From Gremmenia infestans (taxonomy: Eukaryota; Ascomycota; Leotiomycetes; Helotiales; Hamatocanthoscyphaceae): DNA of 64,000 nt. Numbering within the stretch: the stretch's first letter is position 1; each line of letters begins with the position of its first letter. The notes under the pieces are model-generated. The model did no database searches and had not been told where the DNA came from. It saw nothing but the letters and a program-made list of their open reading frames with translations. The stretch covers positions 186,001 to 250,000 of the forward strand of contig JAFEVB010000018.1 in assembly GCA_032629725.1 (NCBI GenBank), given 5' to 3'. The position numbers and the translations under genes are program-made. Of the stretch, positions 51,514-63,139 are shown one piece after another.

Positions 51514-52780
51514 TCAGTGCGCTTCTACAGCCTTTCCTAATTCTCCTGAAACTGGTGTACCACTGTGAGCGGGGCTTGTCACCAAGGCTACCTTCTTTTC
51601 CGCATCCGCTTTCTCCCTCTCCTGTTGCGCTCTAATCTCAGCTAGGATGTCCGGATACCACCTTTCTCCAACATCCGGATGGCTCTTAACACGATTCTTT
51701 AACGTCGCCTCGCCCAGCGTTCTCGCTCCCCTTCCACCACTAAACGTAAACTCAACATCATCCAGCCGTCCCCCATTCCTCGCCACAACCCTCTTCCTCA
51801 TCTCCCTGACCTCCTCAGGCACCCTCCCAACACCCCCTCCCCCATCAAGATCATTCAGCTCCTCAAACTCCGCATCCAAACTAACGCCCTGAAAAAACGG
51901 AACGCTGAACCTAGCCCCTGTCCCCGGAGCGGGAGATAACACTCTATGAGTAGTACTCATGCACACGCCTTGCGTTAGAGCCTCCATCCCCTGTCCAACA
52001 GCAACCACAAGCGTACCATCAATCGGCGGACAATCAATCCACTCACCACTCAAATTCTGCACCTGTAGACCCCTGTGCTTCGTGACCTGCAACAGATAAG
52101 ACGTAAACATGCTATCTTTATGAGGTCCAACTCCTTGGCCCTGCACACCGTTCAGCCCCAACTCTTTCAAATCAGGATACTTCACAATCTTCAACTTATG
52201 CTGCTGATCCACATCGAAATACTTGTTGAACGCGTTTGGCTTCAGCCCGATAGCTTCAGCAATCAGGGACGTGAAGAAAATAGATATTGCCCCCATCTGT
52301 GTTATGTATTCGCTGAAGACAGGCTTGAAATTCGGCATGTATGAAGCGGATGGCCATTGCGTAGGTGCAAAGAGGTTTCTGTACAGTGGCTGGGAAGGGG
52401 TACGAACTGCGTGGTCGGTCGAGAGATCAATTTGCTCTCTATGGTCGATTGTATGTGCCGTTATTTCTGCATCGAGACGTGAGTAGCCTAGGAATGACGG
52501 CGCGTTCTTCATTTCGATTTTGAGTCTGGGATTTGGGATGTTAGCTCTTGAGTCTTGGCATGGGGATACAATTGATGCACTTTTCTTCCATGGGCAAATC
52601 GAAGAAGGAAACTCCTTCCTTGATGACGGCTTGTGTGAGCTTTTCTGATATTCCTACATTTTTGAGGTATAAGAAGCCCACTTCGAGGAGAGCATGTCGG
52701 AGCTGATTTAGGAACTCGGGCTTTGTAGCTGGATCCTTGGCTAAGGAGAGATCTAATATGGGTATGGAGTCGAAAGACAT
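51514..52780 (-). CDS. Isopenicillin-N-synthase-like 2-oxoglutarate/Fe(II) oxygenase
   Basis: Two exons, 52780-52581 and 52525-51514, giving 403 residues. DIOX_N-type start (SIPILDLSLAKDP, HALLEVGFLYLKNVGI) and core with VGPHKDSMFTSYLLQVTKHR (HxD), LQVQNLSGEWIDCPPIDGTL, distal THRVLSPAPGTGARFSVPFF (His and RxS 2-oxoglutarate anchor). All three metal ligands and the 2OG-binding Arg/Ser are visible. The C-terminal ~60 residues are charged and Ala-rich, an extension beyond the fold. The intron (55 bp, GTGCAT donor) joins MEEK to LKIEMKNAPSFLGY, the conserved join. Substrate unknown; no neighbouring biosynthetic cluster. A TCACGTGA palindrome lies ~120 bp upstream. Confidence 0.9.
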
Positions 52781-53052
52781 CTTGAAGTGCTGGAATGGGA
52801 GGTATCAGAATAACGTAGAAGTTGAGCTTTGAAGAAGAAAGAAATATTGCGCCATCGCGAGCTTCCCCGCTACCCCACTTCACGACTACAGGCATTTCAC
52901 GTGATTGACGCGTTGAATATAAAGCCAGATATGGTGGTATAAATACGGTAATAGCTTTTTGATGCTTTGTACATCCTGTACAAAGCCCCTAGACGCTGAA
53001 AATGCTACAAAATCCGACCGTCATGCAAGCCATTAGACATGCCCAAGAACAT

Positions 53053-56000
53053 TTATGCAAGCGGCTTGCTTGAGAACAGACCAGCAACTTGGTAGAACAT
53101 TTCCTCCAATGGCGGCAAGGCAAAGGACGGCCCAATGTCGAAGACTTCTGACAGTTGTTGTTGTGTCACCACGGGTGTTTCATCCTCATCGTCGTCCTCA
53201 TTCCCATCTTGGGTTGCTGCCGGCGTCGGTAATTGGTCTTCATCCATCTCTTCGGCCTCTTCCACGTCGTTAACAAGGCGCAAGAGTCCTTCAGATTCTT
53301 GTGGCTCATTATCTAAGTTAAGAGCTGAAGTTGATTGGGCCAATGTGGTGAGGACTTGGCTTCCCTTTTTATGGACTGTTCGGATTTCGGCAGTGGCGTC
53401 GAGGACAATATATCCCTCCGAATCAATAGCAGGCAAAAGAGCCGTAACAATTGATGGAAAGGTCTCCTTCAACTGTGGCCGCGCCTTGTCTTGATGGAAG
53501 ACAAATAGTTCGGAATGCCGATGTTGGAGAGAATCTGCTTTCTCATTGCTCCACGCCTTGATAGGCAATGCAATTGAAAAAGTCCGGCTCCTTTGATCCA
53601 CTGCCAAGTGCATCATTTGTTGCTTTTGTTCCATGGACAGCTCAGTAAGTTCCCGGCGCAGACTGATGCCAAACCTTGTCTCATTCGAGACCAAGTCGTA
53701 GACGAGAAGCTTGTCTGACAGAGTGATGAGGTCTTGACCAAGGAAATCAATTTTGACAATGTTTCCCTCAAATAAGCCACTCTGAGACATCCGAATAATT
53801 CCAGACTCCGGATCCACGAGATGCAGTACCCCATCACGGCTGGTACACGCTGCAGCCAAAACCGAACCATCTTCAGAGAACGCAACGCCGCCACTTGTCA
53901 AAGGTGAATCTAAACTACCGGGTTCATCCAAAAGCTCGGATTTTCCAAGAGAAATAGCTTGCTGGCAGTGCCAATTGCGAAACGCTTTGCCATCCTTGTC
54001 TCGAACGACAACATTGTCTCTTTTTCTGGTTTTTGTCGACCAGACACAGACGACCCCATCTTCACCAACCGTAGAGAATCGTAATGATGTGGGGTCCGCA
54101 GTGATGTCTAAGATTCTGCCAGCAAAAGAGGAACTCCGACCGAGAGTATGAGGGGTATCGATTCGGGATACTAGCTCCCATGCCTTGTTTTCAGAGCTCC
54201 ACTGCCAAAATTTGAGGAAGACTTCGCGCCGAGCTCTTCTTTCAACTTCAAGGTCTTTCTCTTGGTGGCCTAGAAAAGCTAGATCATGCTCCGGGGGAGT
54301 CCATTCGTCAACAGTTGCAAGCCAAGTACCGTCATAAGATATTTTCATGTGGGTAACTCTTGGTTCCGACAGTCGATGTGCACTCGGGGCGGCATTGACG
54401 TTGGTGATATTCGTTCTTGTCAAAGCTTGGCGGTTTAGATTGTGACCAGATCCAAGGTCAAAAGTTTGCAAGAAAGGAGAGCTCATTACAAGAGGTTCTC
54501 GAGGATTTACCTCGTGCATTTGTCCTACTGCAAGGAGTAATTGAGAAGGCGAACGAGGGTTGATGACAGCAGGAGTGCGTTGAATTAGAGGGGGTTTCCA
54601 AGTCTCGTCTTGAAGCCTCCAAACTTTGGAATCTTCGGGAGTCCCAAGGACACTCGCTTGTATTCCTGCAATATTTGTCGTTGGTTGTAGTTCTGCGGTA
54701 GACAAAATCAAGGCTGAATTATCGGCAAGCTGGATACCATAAGATGACCCCGAAGGTGCAACCACAACATTCTGAATGGTGGCTGACATGTGAGGAAGAA
54801 ACTGCTGCTTTCCAGTATCAAGTTGCCAAAGCACAAGAACCGTCTCGGTGCCACCAGAGATAACATAATTGCCTACAAATCTATCAGCCACGTTTTAGTT
54901 TGGTGGGACCACGAAAATCTTACCATCTAAAGACCACTTGACAGTCTGCACTTCTTGCCGGTGCCAATGCAATTTTCTGGGTGTCAGACTAATCCCCTTC
55001 GGAAGTGTTCCGTCCTGCGCTCGAATGAGATTCGCCAATAAGTCATTGTGCACGAAGATAGCGCCCCTAACATCTCCAATGACCAGATCCACAATAGGTA
55101 TTTTCTTTAGAATCGATTTCTTGAGAGCTTCCGTGCCAGTCCTTTCAGAGGTTCTTACATCTAGGGACGATATCCTATCTGTAGTCTCAAAAACTCGAAA
55201 CTCGAATTTAATCTTGTCCACAGTGTCGTACTCTGTAGATCTAAGGCGGCCGAGAAGGAGCTTCTTTCCGGCAGCGCCAACCACAACAGTACCTTCCTTA
55301 GCTGTTGTTAGAAAGGTAATTTGATCGTTAGAGGTGTATATGGTCCTAGCAGCTATCTTGATTTCCCCGTCCGGGGGTGCCAATTCATGTGCTGTGACCC
55401 GCCAACCTTCATCTTTCCGCTTTTCAGTTGTGAAGACGACATCTCTTCTTCGCCCTGCAGATTCCATGGATGCTACCGTCATATAATCGCATCCTGTAGA
55501 GGATGTCGCCCACCATTGTGTCGCGCCAGCCCCTGAAGTCCAGTTGACGCTATAAATATGGCCATCTGAGCAAGCCACCCAAACGATTTCCGGCTGGGTA
55601 GGCGACAAGCAGTAAGTGGAGATCCGGGCATTAGGCCTGTTATCTTCGATCTTAAGTTTTATTGAGCGGGCGAGGAGAGAGGTTGAGGTTGAATAGATGT
55701 GGACGGTGGTACGGCTTGCAACGATAATATGTCTGTGAGATTTAGTAACATTCCAGAGATAAGATGGTGGGTATTATGTGTACTTTTCGTCGGCTGTGAA
55801 AGCTGGATCGGCATTGATCATACGCCCCCCTATCGATTCAGACAATTTCCATGTCTTCGAGAGATCTTGCCCTTTCAATGCACGCTTCCTAGTCGTTGCA
55901 TCGAGGCCATTCGCCAAAAAGTCCTCCTCATGTAGAGCGTCGAAATCCAAAGCTTCTGATGCAGCCGAGTCTTCTTCCGAATCACTCATATCCCCATTGA

Positions 56001-56181
56001 TTCCGTTCGTTTTAACCAAATCTTTTATTTTCGGCGGGGCACCGAAAGCCGCTTCCCAGCCCACATTCTGTGAGTTGAAATTTTGCAGAGATTGGGGCGT
56101 TTCGCTTTTCACGGATTTTGATCGTTTGGGGGTATCCAGGACCTCCACTGGACCTCTCTTGCGCTTCAAAACAGAAGCCAT
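53053..56181 (-). CDS. NAN1: NAN1/UTP17 (WDR75) SSU-processome t-UTP subunit
   Basis: Three exons: 56181-55784, 55732-54924, 54872-53053, giving 1008 residues. The N-terminus is basic (MASVLKRKRGPVEVLDTPKR) with a nuclear-localisation signal. WD40 blades follow: IVASRTTVHIYSTSTSLLAR, IVWVACSDGHIYSVNWTSG, IVDLVIGDVRGAIFVHNDLL, HRQEVQTVKWSLDGNYVIS, GGTETVLVLWQLDTGKQQFL, then HMKISYDGTWLATVDEWTPP, LRFSTVGEDGVVCVWSTKTR and GGVAFSEDGSVLAAACTSRD. An acidic tail precedes the ending FALPPLEEMFYQVAGLFSSK. Nan1 belongs to UTP-A/t-UTP, needed for rDNA transcription and early 18S processing in the nucleolus. Both introns preserve frame. A naive reading would split it into three ORFs. Confidence 0.93.
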
Positions 56182-56430
56182 TGTGTTGTCAGAGGTCTGT
56201 GAGGTTCGACGTGGAGAACCTGTAGATTGTTTGCTATCGGTGAACAAGGCTGGCTGGGCTGGGAAAAAAAAGTGAATTTAAATTTTTAGCGCCGATTTTC
56301 TTCGACGAACTTCAACCTTAAAAGCAACCACACGCGACAACCTTTACAACATTTCGACACCCCCGCACATTTTTCCCGCTCAGCGTCTATCTGCGAATTG
56401 TAATACGCCCCCAGCCGCAAGAATCTCACA
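56182..56430. promoter_or_regulatory. Compact bidirectional promoter NAN1 / RPB10
   Basis: 249 bp between divergent start codons. TTTAAATTTTTAGCG at 56277-56291 contains AAATTTTT, close to the yeast RRPE element (AAAATTTTT) of ribosome-biogenesis genes; an A8 run sits just beside it. Co-regulation of the two genes is inferred. Confidence 0.45.
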
Positions 56431-56851
56431 ATGATTATTCCTGTGCGCTGTTTCTCCTGCGGAAAGGTATTGCCCCTCCCCCGGGCGCAAAGCTTCCTGA
56501 GCTTTACTGATTTAATATCTCAGGTTATTGGTGACCTATGGGAACGGTACTTGAAACTCATCGACGAGGGGATTACAGATGGGTCAGTTCAATCTCAGCT
56601 TCTGCCAAGTATATAATGGTGCTGATATCATCGCAGAGATGCCATGGACCAACTTGGCTGCAAACGATACTGCTGCCGCCGCATGATCATGACACACGTT
56701 GACTTGATCGAGAAACTCCTCAAGTTAGTCCTTCTACTACACATCATACATCGTTTCCTCGCCTTGACTATACATTTATTGGACATTGGGCTGACCGTTT
56801 CAAAGGTACAACCCAGCAGAACGAGATGCAAAGAAGGCGGCCATGGGTTAA
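56431..56851 (+). CDS. RPB10: RNA polymerases I, II and III subunit RPABC5 (Rpb10)
   Basis: Four exons: 56431-56466, 56524-56582, 56637-56723, 56806-56851, giving 75 residues. Spliced, it reads MIIPVRCFSCGKVIGDLWER, then YLKLIDEG, DAMDQLGCKRYCCRRMIMTH, VDLIEKLLKYNPAERDAKKA. The zinc ligands CFSC and CC and the invariant RCFSCGKV and HVDLIEKLL blocks are all present. Length is close to yeast (70). Rpb10 is an essential shared core subunit near the assembly platform of all three nuclear RNA polymerases. All three introns keep frame; intron 3 ends with a weak CAAAG acceptor that is required for KYNP. Confidence 0.97.
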
Positions 56852-59123
56852 TAGAAGGGTCTAAGGATGAGGCTCAGGCGTTGAATGGGAAAATAGAAAA
56901 TATCAGCGGTTGCATGACTGGCGTAAATGAAGGCGTTAAAGGATTGGGGAGGCTTGGTTATAAAACCATTAGATTTCCAATATCAAGCCGATTTTATGTG
57001 ATTGCCAACACTGCGCCACAGGTTGGAAATAGGTGCTGGCGGCTCTTGCGGATGCTTGTGGGACATCCAAGGAACACAGGCGTAGAACGGATGTAGAAAG
57101 ACAGCTTCCGCTGCTGTCATCAAGCATTCGTCTTTCCTCTTTCCACTTTTCCCACGTGTGCCAGTCACTTTACACATCGACTGCAGTTGGTATCTTACGA
57201 CTGACGCGGTATAGGGCTGAACCAAACCGCTGGAATTGCGTGAGTCTCCACCGTGCCAAATCTTCCCATACATAGACTTTCCTCCTACCTGTGCCTTTCA
57301 CTCGCATTGCCAACGCATTGTTGGTTGCATCCACTACTTCCAGCAAGCCATGGGGCTTAATACTCTCGGTGAGGTTGGTTTGGGAAAGTGGAATATGCAT
57401 CAACATCGGAGCCAATTCGTTTGCTTCTAAGTCTCATACCCAAACTCTCCACCCCAGCGCCTATGCAAGCGCGGAGAGGCGTTTTTCAAAGGCTACTAAT
57501 CTAGTAGCGGCACAGCGTTTTCACTGCATCGAGTTTCGCGTAGAAAGCTGCATCCCCTGTGTATATCTTAGCTGTTGGAAAGCACTCTTCTTAACTTGGA
57601 CTTTGAACTTCTATTCAAGGGGGATAGAACTATCTGAATTTGTGTAAGAAACTACAGGAGAATTCTCCATAGCTCATTATCATTATCTTCTTGATAGACG
57701 TCCACCCAGAAGGAAAAGTTTGAGGGATGCAAATCAATAAATGCGGTATGCTTGCAACCAATGCCTCGGGTTCGCGTCTGCGAATCAGACATGCTTACTT
57801 TGAGCTAAATGTTGGAACTAAATGTTGGGGGCTACTGAACTTTAACGTGCTATGTGTCAACTTCTTCACCGAGTGTTGTTTCCATCATTCCACTTGAATA
57901 AAGCATCGTGGCACTGCTTACTGCAGCTTCATCCCAAACAAGAGTACTCCCTTAGAACTGGAACAACGATGCAGGCGGCCATATGAGGGACCTCCATAGA
58001 CGTTAAAACGTAGATCTCTGTTGTTGATCCCCGAAGCAGACCCAACGCAATGGGGCCGGGTGGTCGGCTCGGCTAGTGCTTAATTCGTTCCTTTGAGGCT
58101 TCCCCTCGTTCCCGAAAAATCAAAGAAACTTTGGGTCTCACTGGCAAGGTACCAAAACGGCCCATCCCGCAGTGAAAGTGTTGGAACATAGGTATGATTG
58201 TTTTTGCTGGCTGATCACGCTACTGGCTAATGGTAAGTCAGAATGTTCAGCCAGTTCAACCATCATTTCCATCGTAGGAACTCCGAGCCGTGTTTTGTTT
58301 CAACCCTTCAGGTGGGATGAAGATACAGTATCGACGATGAAGGTCGTGGAGTATCGCGGTGCGTGCCCGTGCTAAGTTAAGCGCCAGCATACCTGCACTT
58401 ATGCACCCTCCTGCGATCTTAAGACGCGCATCTGCGGCCGTGGTTGGTTGGCTTTAATTCCTGCTGCATGACCTCCCCCCAACTGCCTTTCTCTAGGCCC
58501 ATGCCAGCTTGAGGCCAAAGTCCTCTACCGCGTCTGCCATTCGATTGCTTCACTCCACTATCAGAGCACGTCTCCAAGCCCACTCCCGCTCCCTCCAGTT
58601 CACCAAGCCAAGCTCCAGACACCCAGACCACTGCCCCCCCCACTGGCATTATCTCAGCCTACAAACGTCCATTATTTTCTCCTAGGGGCATGTGCGACCA
58701 CGGCACAGCTCCTTCTGCAGATGCGGGCCTGTATTAACTACAACAACCATTACCGCGCAATGCACCTTGGATTTTTGGAACAAAACACTCGCGGTGTTTC
58801 CCTCAATTGTATACGTAGGCAGAATTGCCAGATGATAACGTAATTCTCAAGGCTCTCCCACTCTTCCACTGGCCTGCTACAGCTACCGGCTAGCTAGAGA
58901 GCTTCCAGTGCGGATTCCGAAAGCTACGTACATTCAGCCTTGACGGTTCTGAGCCACACCAACATTTAGAACCCTGCCCGCCACTTGGCCAGGAAATCGC
59001 TGTCGTCTTTTGTCTTCTTAAGCATCTCGCAAGCTCCTCGTGTTCACTTGAGAACTGCCGCATATGAGTCTTACTTCAACAATGGCATTGGAGAGTCCTC
59101 TTGTGCACTCATCTGGAAATATC
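56852..59123. other. 2.3-kb intergenic region with weak coding-like traces
   Basis: No gene can be assigned. On the minus strand 57652-57792 encodes 46 codons with protein-like texture (GCKHTAFIDLHPSNFSFWVD), and 57170-57415 encodes 81 codons (HGLLEVVDATNNALAMRVKG, VYVWEDLARWRLTQFQRFG). No splice solution joins them convincingly. CACGTG lies at 57153-57158. The last 100 bp leads into the DUF7624-type gene. Confidence 0.4.
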
Positions 59124-61578
59124 ATGTCCGCCTTCTCTCCCTATACAGACTTCTCAATGTCTCCAAACTCGCCCGCACAAACAAACTCCCCGCGTTTTCA
59201 GTCCTTGTATGTATATTACGAGCTTTAGGGTGGAATTACCAAGCTAATACTTTGGTATCAGGTCTGCGCGAAGCTCGGTAGAATCCGCAAGCCTTCACCC
59301 CAAGCACATTGACGACGGACTTTCTCCCAGCAGTGCACTGATGACAAGTCCCAGCGATATGGTGGGACCGTCACCAGTAACTTCGAATGGCACAGAGACA
59401 ACTGAGATTGAAGATGAGGTGGCAGAAGACGTGGTGGAGGGAAGGCCTACACCACCTAATATGCCTGGGTCTGCGGACTCACAAGCTACAGTAAGTTACG
59501 CAGCCGAGATAAGCATACACCGCTGATGACATACAGTTGAAGAGGCTCAGCACAAATATCCCAGACCGTTTTAGAAGCTCGATCGATGATGAATCCATCT
59601 CTGTTATACATGCGCCGGAAGGCTTTAGGGACTTTGTGAGTTGGGTCTGAGCTCAGTATCATGATAGATGACTGACTGCGCAAGGCTACAACCAAGGAAG
59701 CCATTCCCGTTCAACGACCTAGAACAGCCGACAGGTCAACTCCCATACCATATGAGGCAGACGAAGCTGTCCCAGCCACACTCCGGGTAGATTTGTCTGT
59801 ACCAAATGATAAGGTAGGCTATCCTTCTCGTGGAATAAATAACGCTAAATAAATTAGACCACACAACCAATTCCCATCTCACCACCCCCAATATCCACGG
59901 ATGTCTCTCGCAGCCAATTTGCTCTGGAAAATGCAACTCCTCGTGCTCAGACCCGCCAGGAAGTGGAAGCTTTCATTGAAGAAAAAGGAGAATCTCGGTC
60001 GACTAGTGCACATAGCCTTGAAGGTGTGTCACCTAACCTCACAGACGATTCCCATTACTCATGGTTTGCAGGGATTCCTGAGGATCACCGGGAAATTGAA
60101 GAAGATGAATTTGATGCTCGGACTGTCCATAATACCGACGAGGAGGTCAGTGCCTTAAAGACGGCTCTCCATGAATGCTGGACTTTGTGCAATACCCTGG
60201 CAAGCCTAAGCTCTATACACCGTGAGAGAATTTTTAGCTACTCTGGAACTGGAGACGCACATGAAAAAGCCTGGAAATGTTGCTGGAAGTTATGTCAGAA
60301 ACTTTACGACAGTCGTGATGAGGACCATGAAACTCATGTCAGGCCAACACTTGATCTCTGTCGTGACTTCTGTCAAGCGTTATTCGATGTCAGGCAGCGG
60401 AAAGACGAAGTAGCTGATTCCGTACTACGGGTCAGTTTTGAATTGAATAATCATCTCTATAACACACACGATCGAACCCTTCCGGAAGCTTTCCGAGAGC
60501 GAACTTTAGACTTCTACATTACGCTGTGCCACCGACTGATGAAGCAGCGAAACGAACTTGCAGAAGAGACGGATGCCCTTCTTCGAGCATGCTGGTCATT
60601 GGCGGAGATGCTTTTCAGCCTGCGTCAAAATAAGAGAGAAGAGAAAGCGGCGGACGAAGAATTGCTTGGATCCGCCGTTCAGGCGTGTTGGGAGCTTTGC
60701 GATCTGTTTCGGGAAGGTTGGACCCAGGTTCGGCCAGAACGAGGGACACCACGACCCTCGCAAACAACATTCACCCAAGCCTCGGACCAAATGAGTCGCT
60801 CTTCACATCATAAAAGCAATAGTCTACCAAGCCTCCCCGAGAATCCTGAACACCCGGAACATGCGCGAACACGATATAATCCGGAAACACCTACCACTGA
60901 ATTCGAAGACACACCTATCTCACCAGAGGAGAACTCTCCAAACATCCCAAATATATTGGTTCTTGGAACAGAAGGGAACAGGGCTGCAAATGCGCGATGG
61001 TCGAGCGCAACATCCTCGCTATCGAGCTATTCGCAAGGCAGCAACCAATCTTCTAGCACCGTCACTACCAGCCGCACAGAAGACGTGAACCTCACTCGTT
61101 TGAAAGTGCTAGTTCTAAAAATGGTAAGCCAAGATCTGAACATAAATGTGAGCTCTTGGCATGTCTCAAGAGCTCGGCCGACTTTCTGCTCCCAAAGACA
61201 TTGAGAAGCAGCCCACTCTAACTCCTTGAACAGGCAATGAATGTCGGATACTCGCGAACTACATCGACGGCTAGGCCAAATCAGCCGGATCTCCAAAGCT
61301 TTGTCAAATCGTTGCCAACAGGATCTTTTGGTTCCCTCCCAGCTCATGCAGCTTTACTGAATTCGTACCGGAATTTAGTGTTGAGTGATTCTACATTCCG
61401 GAATTCCAAGTCGCTGCCACTGATTGGGAAGAAGGCAAGCGCGGTCGATGTGGCTAAAAGCGTGGGTTGGATGACCAGCAGTGGACGTTATTCCTTTTTG
61501 AAAGACCTGTTTAAGCTCGTCTTTGGTTTCCATGTAAATGAAGCGGAGAGCCGGAAGAATGTCAGTATCTCTGTATGA
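59124..61578 (+). CDS. DUF7624-type fungal protein of unknown function
   Basis: Six exons: 59124-59206, 59262-59490, 59537-59635, 59685-59813, 59858-61123, 61234-61578, giving 716 residues. The start MSAFSPYTDFSMSPNSPAQT and the next ~240 residues are Ser/Pro/Thr-rich and disordered. A helical middle (residues ~250-460) has repeated Cys/Trp/Leu blocks: ALHECWTLCNTLASLSSIHR, KCCWKLCQKLYDS, TLDFYITLCHRLM, LLRACWSLAEMLFSLRQ, AVQACWELCDLFREGW. After a disordered stretch comes a conserved C-terminal domain: EDVNLTRLKVLVLKMAMNVG, LQSFVKSLPTGSFGSLP, SAVDVAKSVGWM and RYSFLKDLFKLVFGFHVNEA. I recall this C-terminal block from uncharacterised ascomycete proteins annotated DUF7624; function is unknown. 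The five introns preserve frame throughout. Confidence 0.8.
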
Positions 61579-62033
61579 ATGATCAAGAGCTGGAATTGGG
61601 GAGACGCTTCCACGTTCACATGTTGAGCCTGCGTTCTGGTGTCTCTTCACGCATGGGAGGAGGTATTTCGCGCACAAGGGATGCATCAAGGCGTTCCATT
61701 AGTATGGTTAAGGGCTTCGTGAATTCCTCGTTGGCTTTCGAGTTTCGGTTAGAGTGGCGGCAATTTGTTTGATACCCATGAGCAGTTGGCGTTAAGGATG
61801 GCTGCAGCACGTCTGAATTTAGTATGATAAATATGCTGTCCACAATTTACACTATATTTCCAGCTAATTCACTAATTTGCTGTTTTCTTTGTCGTGCGCC
61901 TTTGATGATGCGGTGGTCTCAGCGTTGTGAATCATATCCAGCAAGTGCTATCTATATCACCACCTCAATTACCAATCTTGCTCATTAATCTTCAACCAAC
62001 TCCAGCACTTACATCCAAACCTATTTTTAGAGC
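61579..62033. other. Intergenic region, nothing recognised
   Basis: 455 bp between the DUF7624-type gene and a small Cys-rich gene. The short ORFs are unconvincing; presumably 3' UTR and promoter. Confidence 0.35.
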
Positions 62034-62246
62034 ATGTGCCAAATGATCCAATACCGTTATCGTGTCTGCGGCTGTAAGAGATGGCGGCTCAACTGCTTTA
62101 CCTGCACAACCAGGATCGAGACTATCACGCAAGCTGAGGCGTGTGAAAGATACAAATACGAAGTGAGAGATATCAAAAGTGGAAATGGTTATTGTGTTGA
62201 ATGTGGTGGGCAGGGATTAGGCAGGGTCGGTGGGATAAAAGGATAG
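62034..62246 (+). CDS. Small Cys-rich protein of the 'MC...YxxCG' type
   Basis: Single exon, 70 residues. MCQMIQYRYRVCGCKRWRLN starts with Met-Cys, then a CGC and further cysteines (CFTC, EACERY, GYCVECGG). N-terminal spacing (MC, x6, Y-x-x-CG) parallels the gene at 26076. No signal peptide, so it is not an obvious secreted effector. Pairs of CxxC suggest metal coordination. Function unknown; resemblance to lineage-specific Helotiales families is from memory. Confidence 0.5.
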   Translation: MCQMIQYRYRVCGCKRWRLNCFTCTTRIETITQAEACERYKYEVRDIKSGNGYCVECGGQGLGRVGGIKG

Positions 62247-63139
62247 ACTGGGAGCGTGGAGGATGTGGATATCCTCCACGAAAGAGTGCCAAATGTGCTG
62301 GACAAGTGCATTCTATATGTGCGAGCTCGTCAAAGGAATTACATCTCTTGATCTCTTGCGTATTACTTCTCTTTGTCTAGGTGATCTTGTCTAGGTGATC
62401 TTTTCGTGCCCCAGCAGCAGGCAAACTAGGGAGATACGTGTTCCCAAGTAAACGGAAATACATAAACCGAAGCAGCGACGTGTAACGATGCCCCAATCAA
62501 TTTCAAATCAGACCATTAGCACTTGTAGCCTCGATATTATACGCCTTATTACTCCTCGTAGTCATTCTTCTGCAATTGACGCAATCACCGCTCCTTCGGT
62601 CTATGAAACTCTTGAGTAGACTTGCCTACGATAGCCTCGTCAAATTTAAACTGATATTTGGCTTTGTTCCGCGGTATTGTGTTGAAGTTAAAAAAATGTG
62701 CTCCAGCTGAAACCGAGACAATTGATACTGGTAGTGGTTTAAAAGGAGTTTAATAAGTTCATATGATCTGGCGTCAAGAACATACGAGGGCAGGCGCGAC
62801 CACCTTGCATTTGAACCTATCACAAAATCGAAGTCTGCGCTTTGATTGCGCATTTAACGCAGACGTACTACTTCTTGAAGCGTGCGAGTGCACTTGATTC
62901 TGATGCGCTTGTGTCCGCCAAGGAGAGCCAGATGAAATCAGCCCACCACGCCTCGACGTTCTTTCCTCAGGTAAGTACAGTAGAACCTCACGAATGCCGC
63001 TCAAATTCTCATCGTATTGTCCTAACGTCTCAATTCAAGTGACATTCGTACCATACCAACGATCGTCCTCCCCTTCGAACCTTCCCGCAAGATCCCATAC
63101 TCTTGCGCAATAAATGCGACCAAGCGTACCATTCATACA
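62247..63139. other. Intergenic region upstream of DUF7918 copy 3
   Basis: About 890 bp without a supported gene. A short direct repeat GTCTAGGTGATCTT occurs twice in tandem near 62376-62403. Confidence 0.4.
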
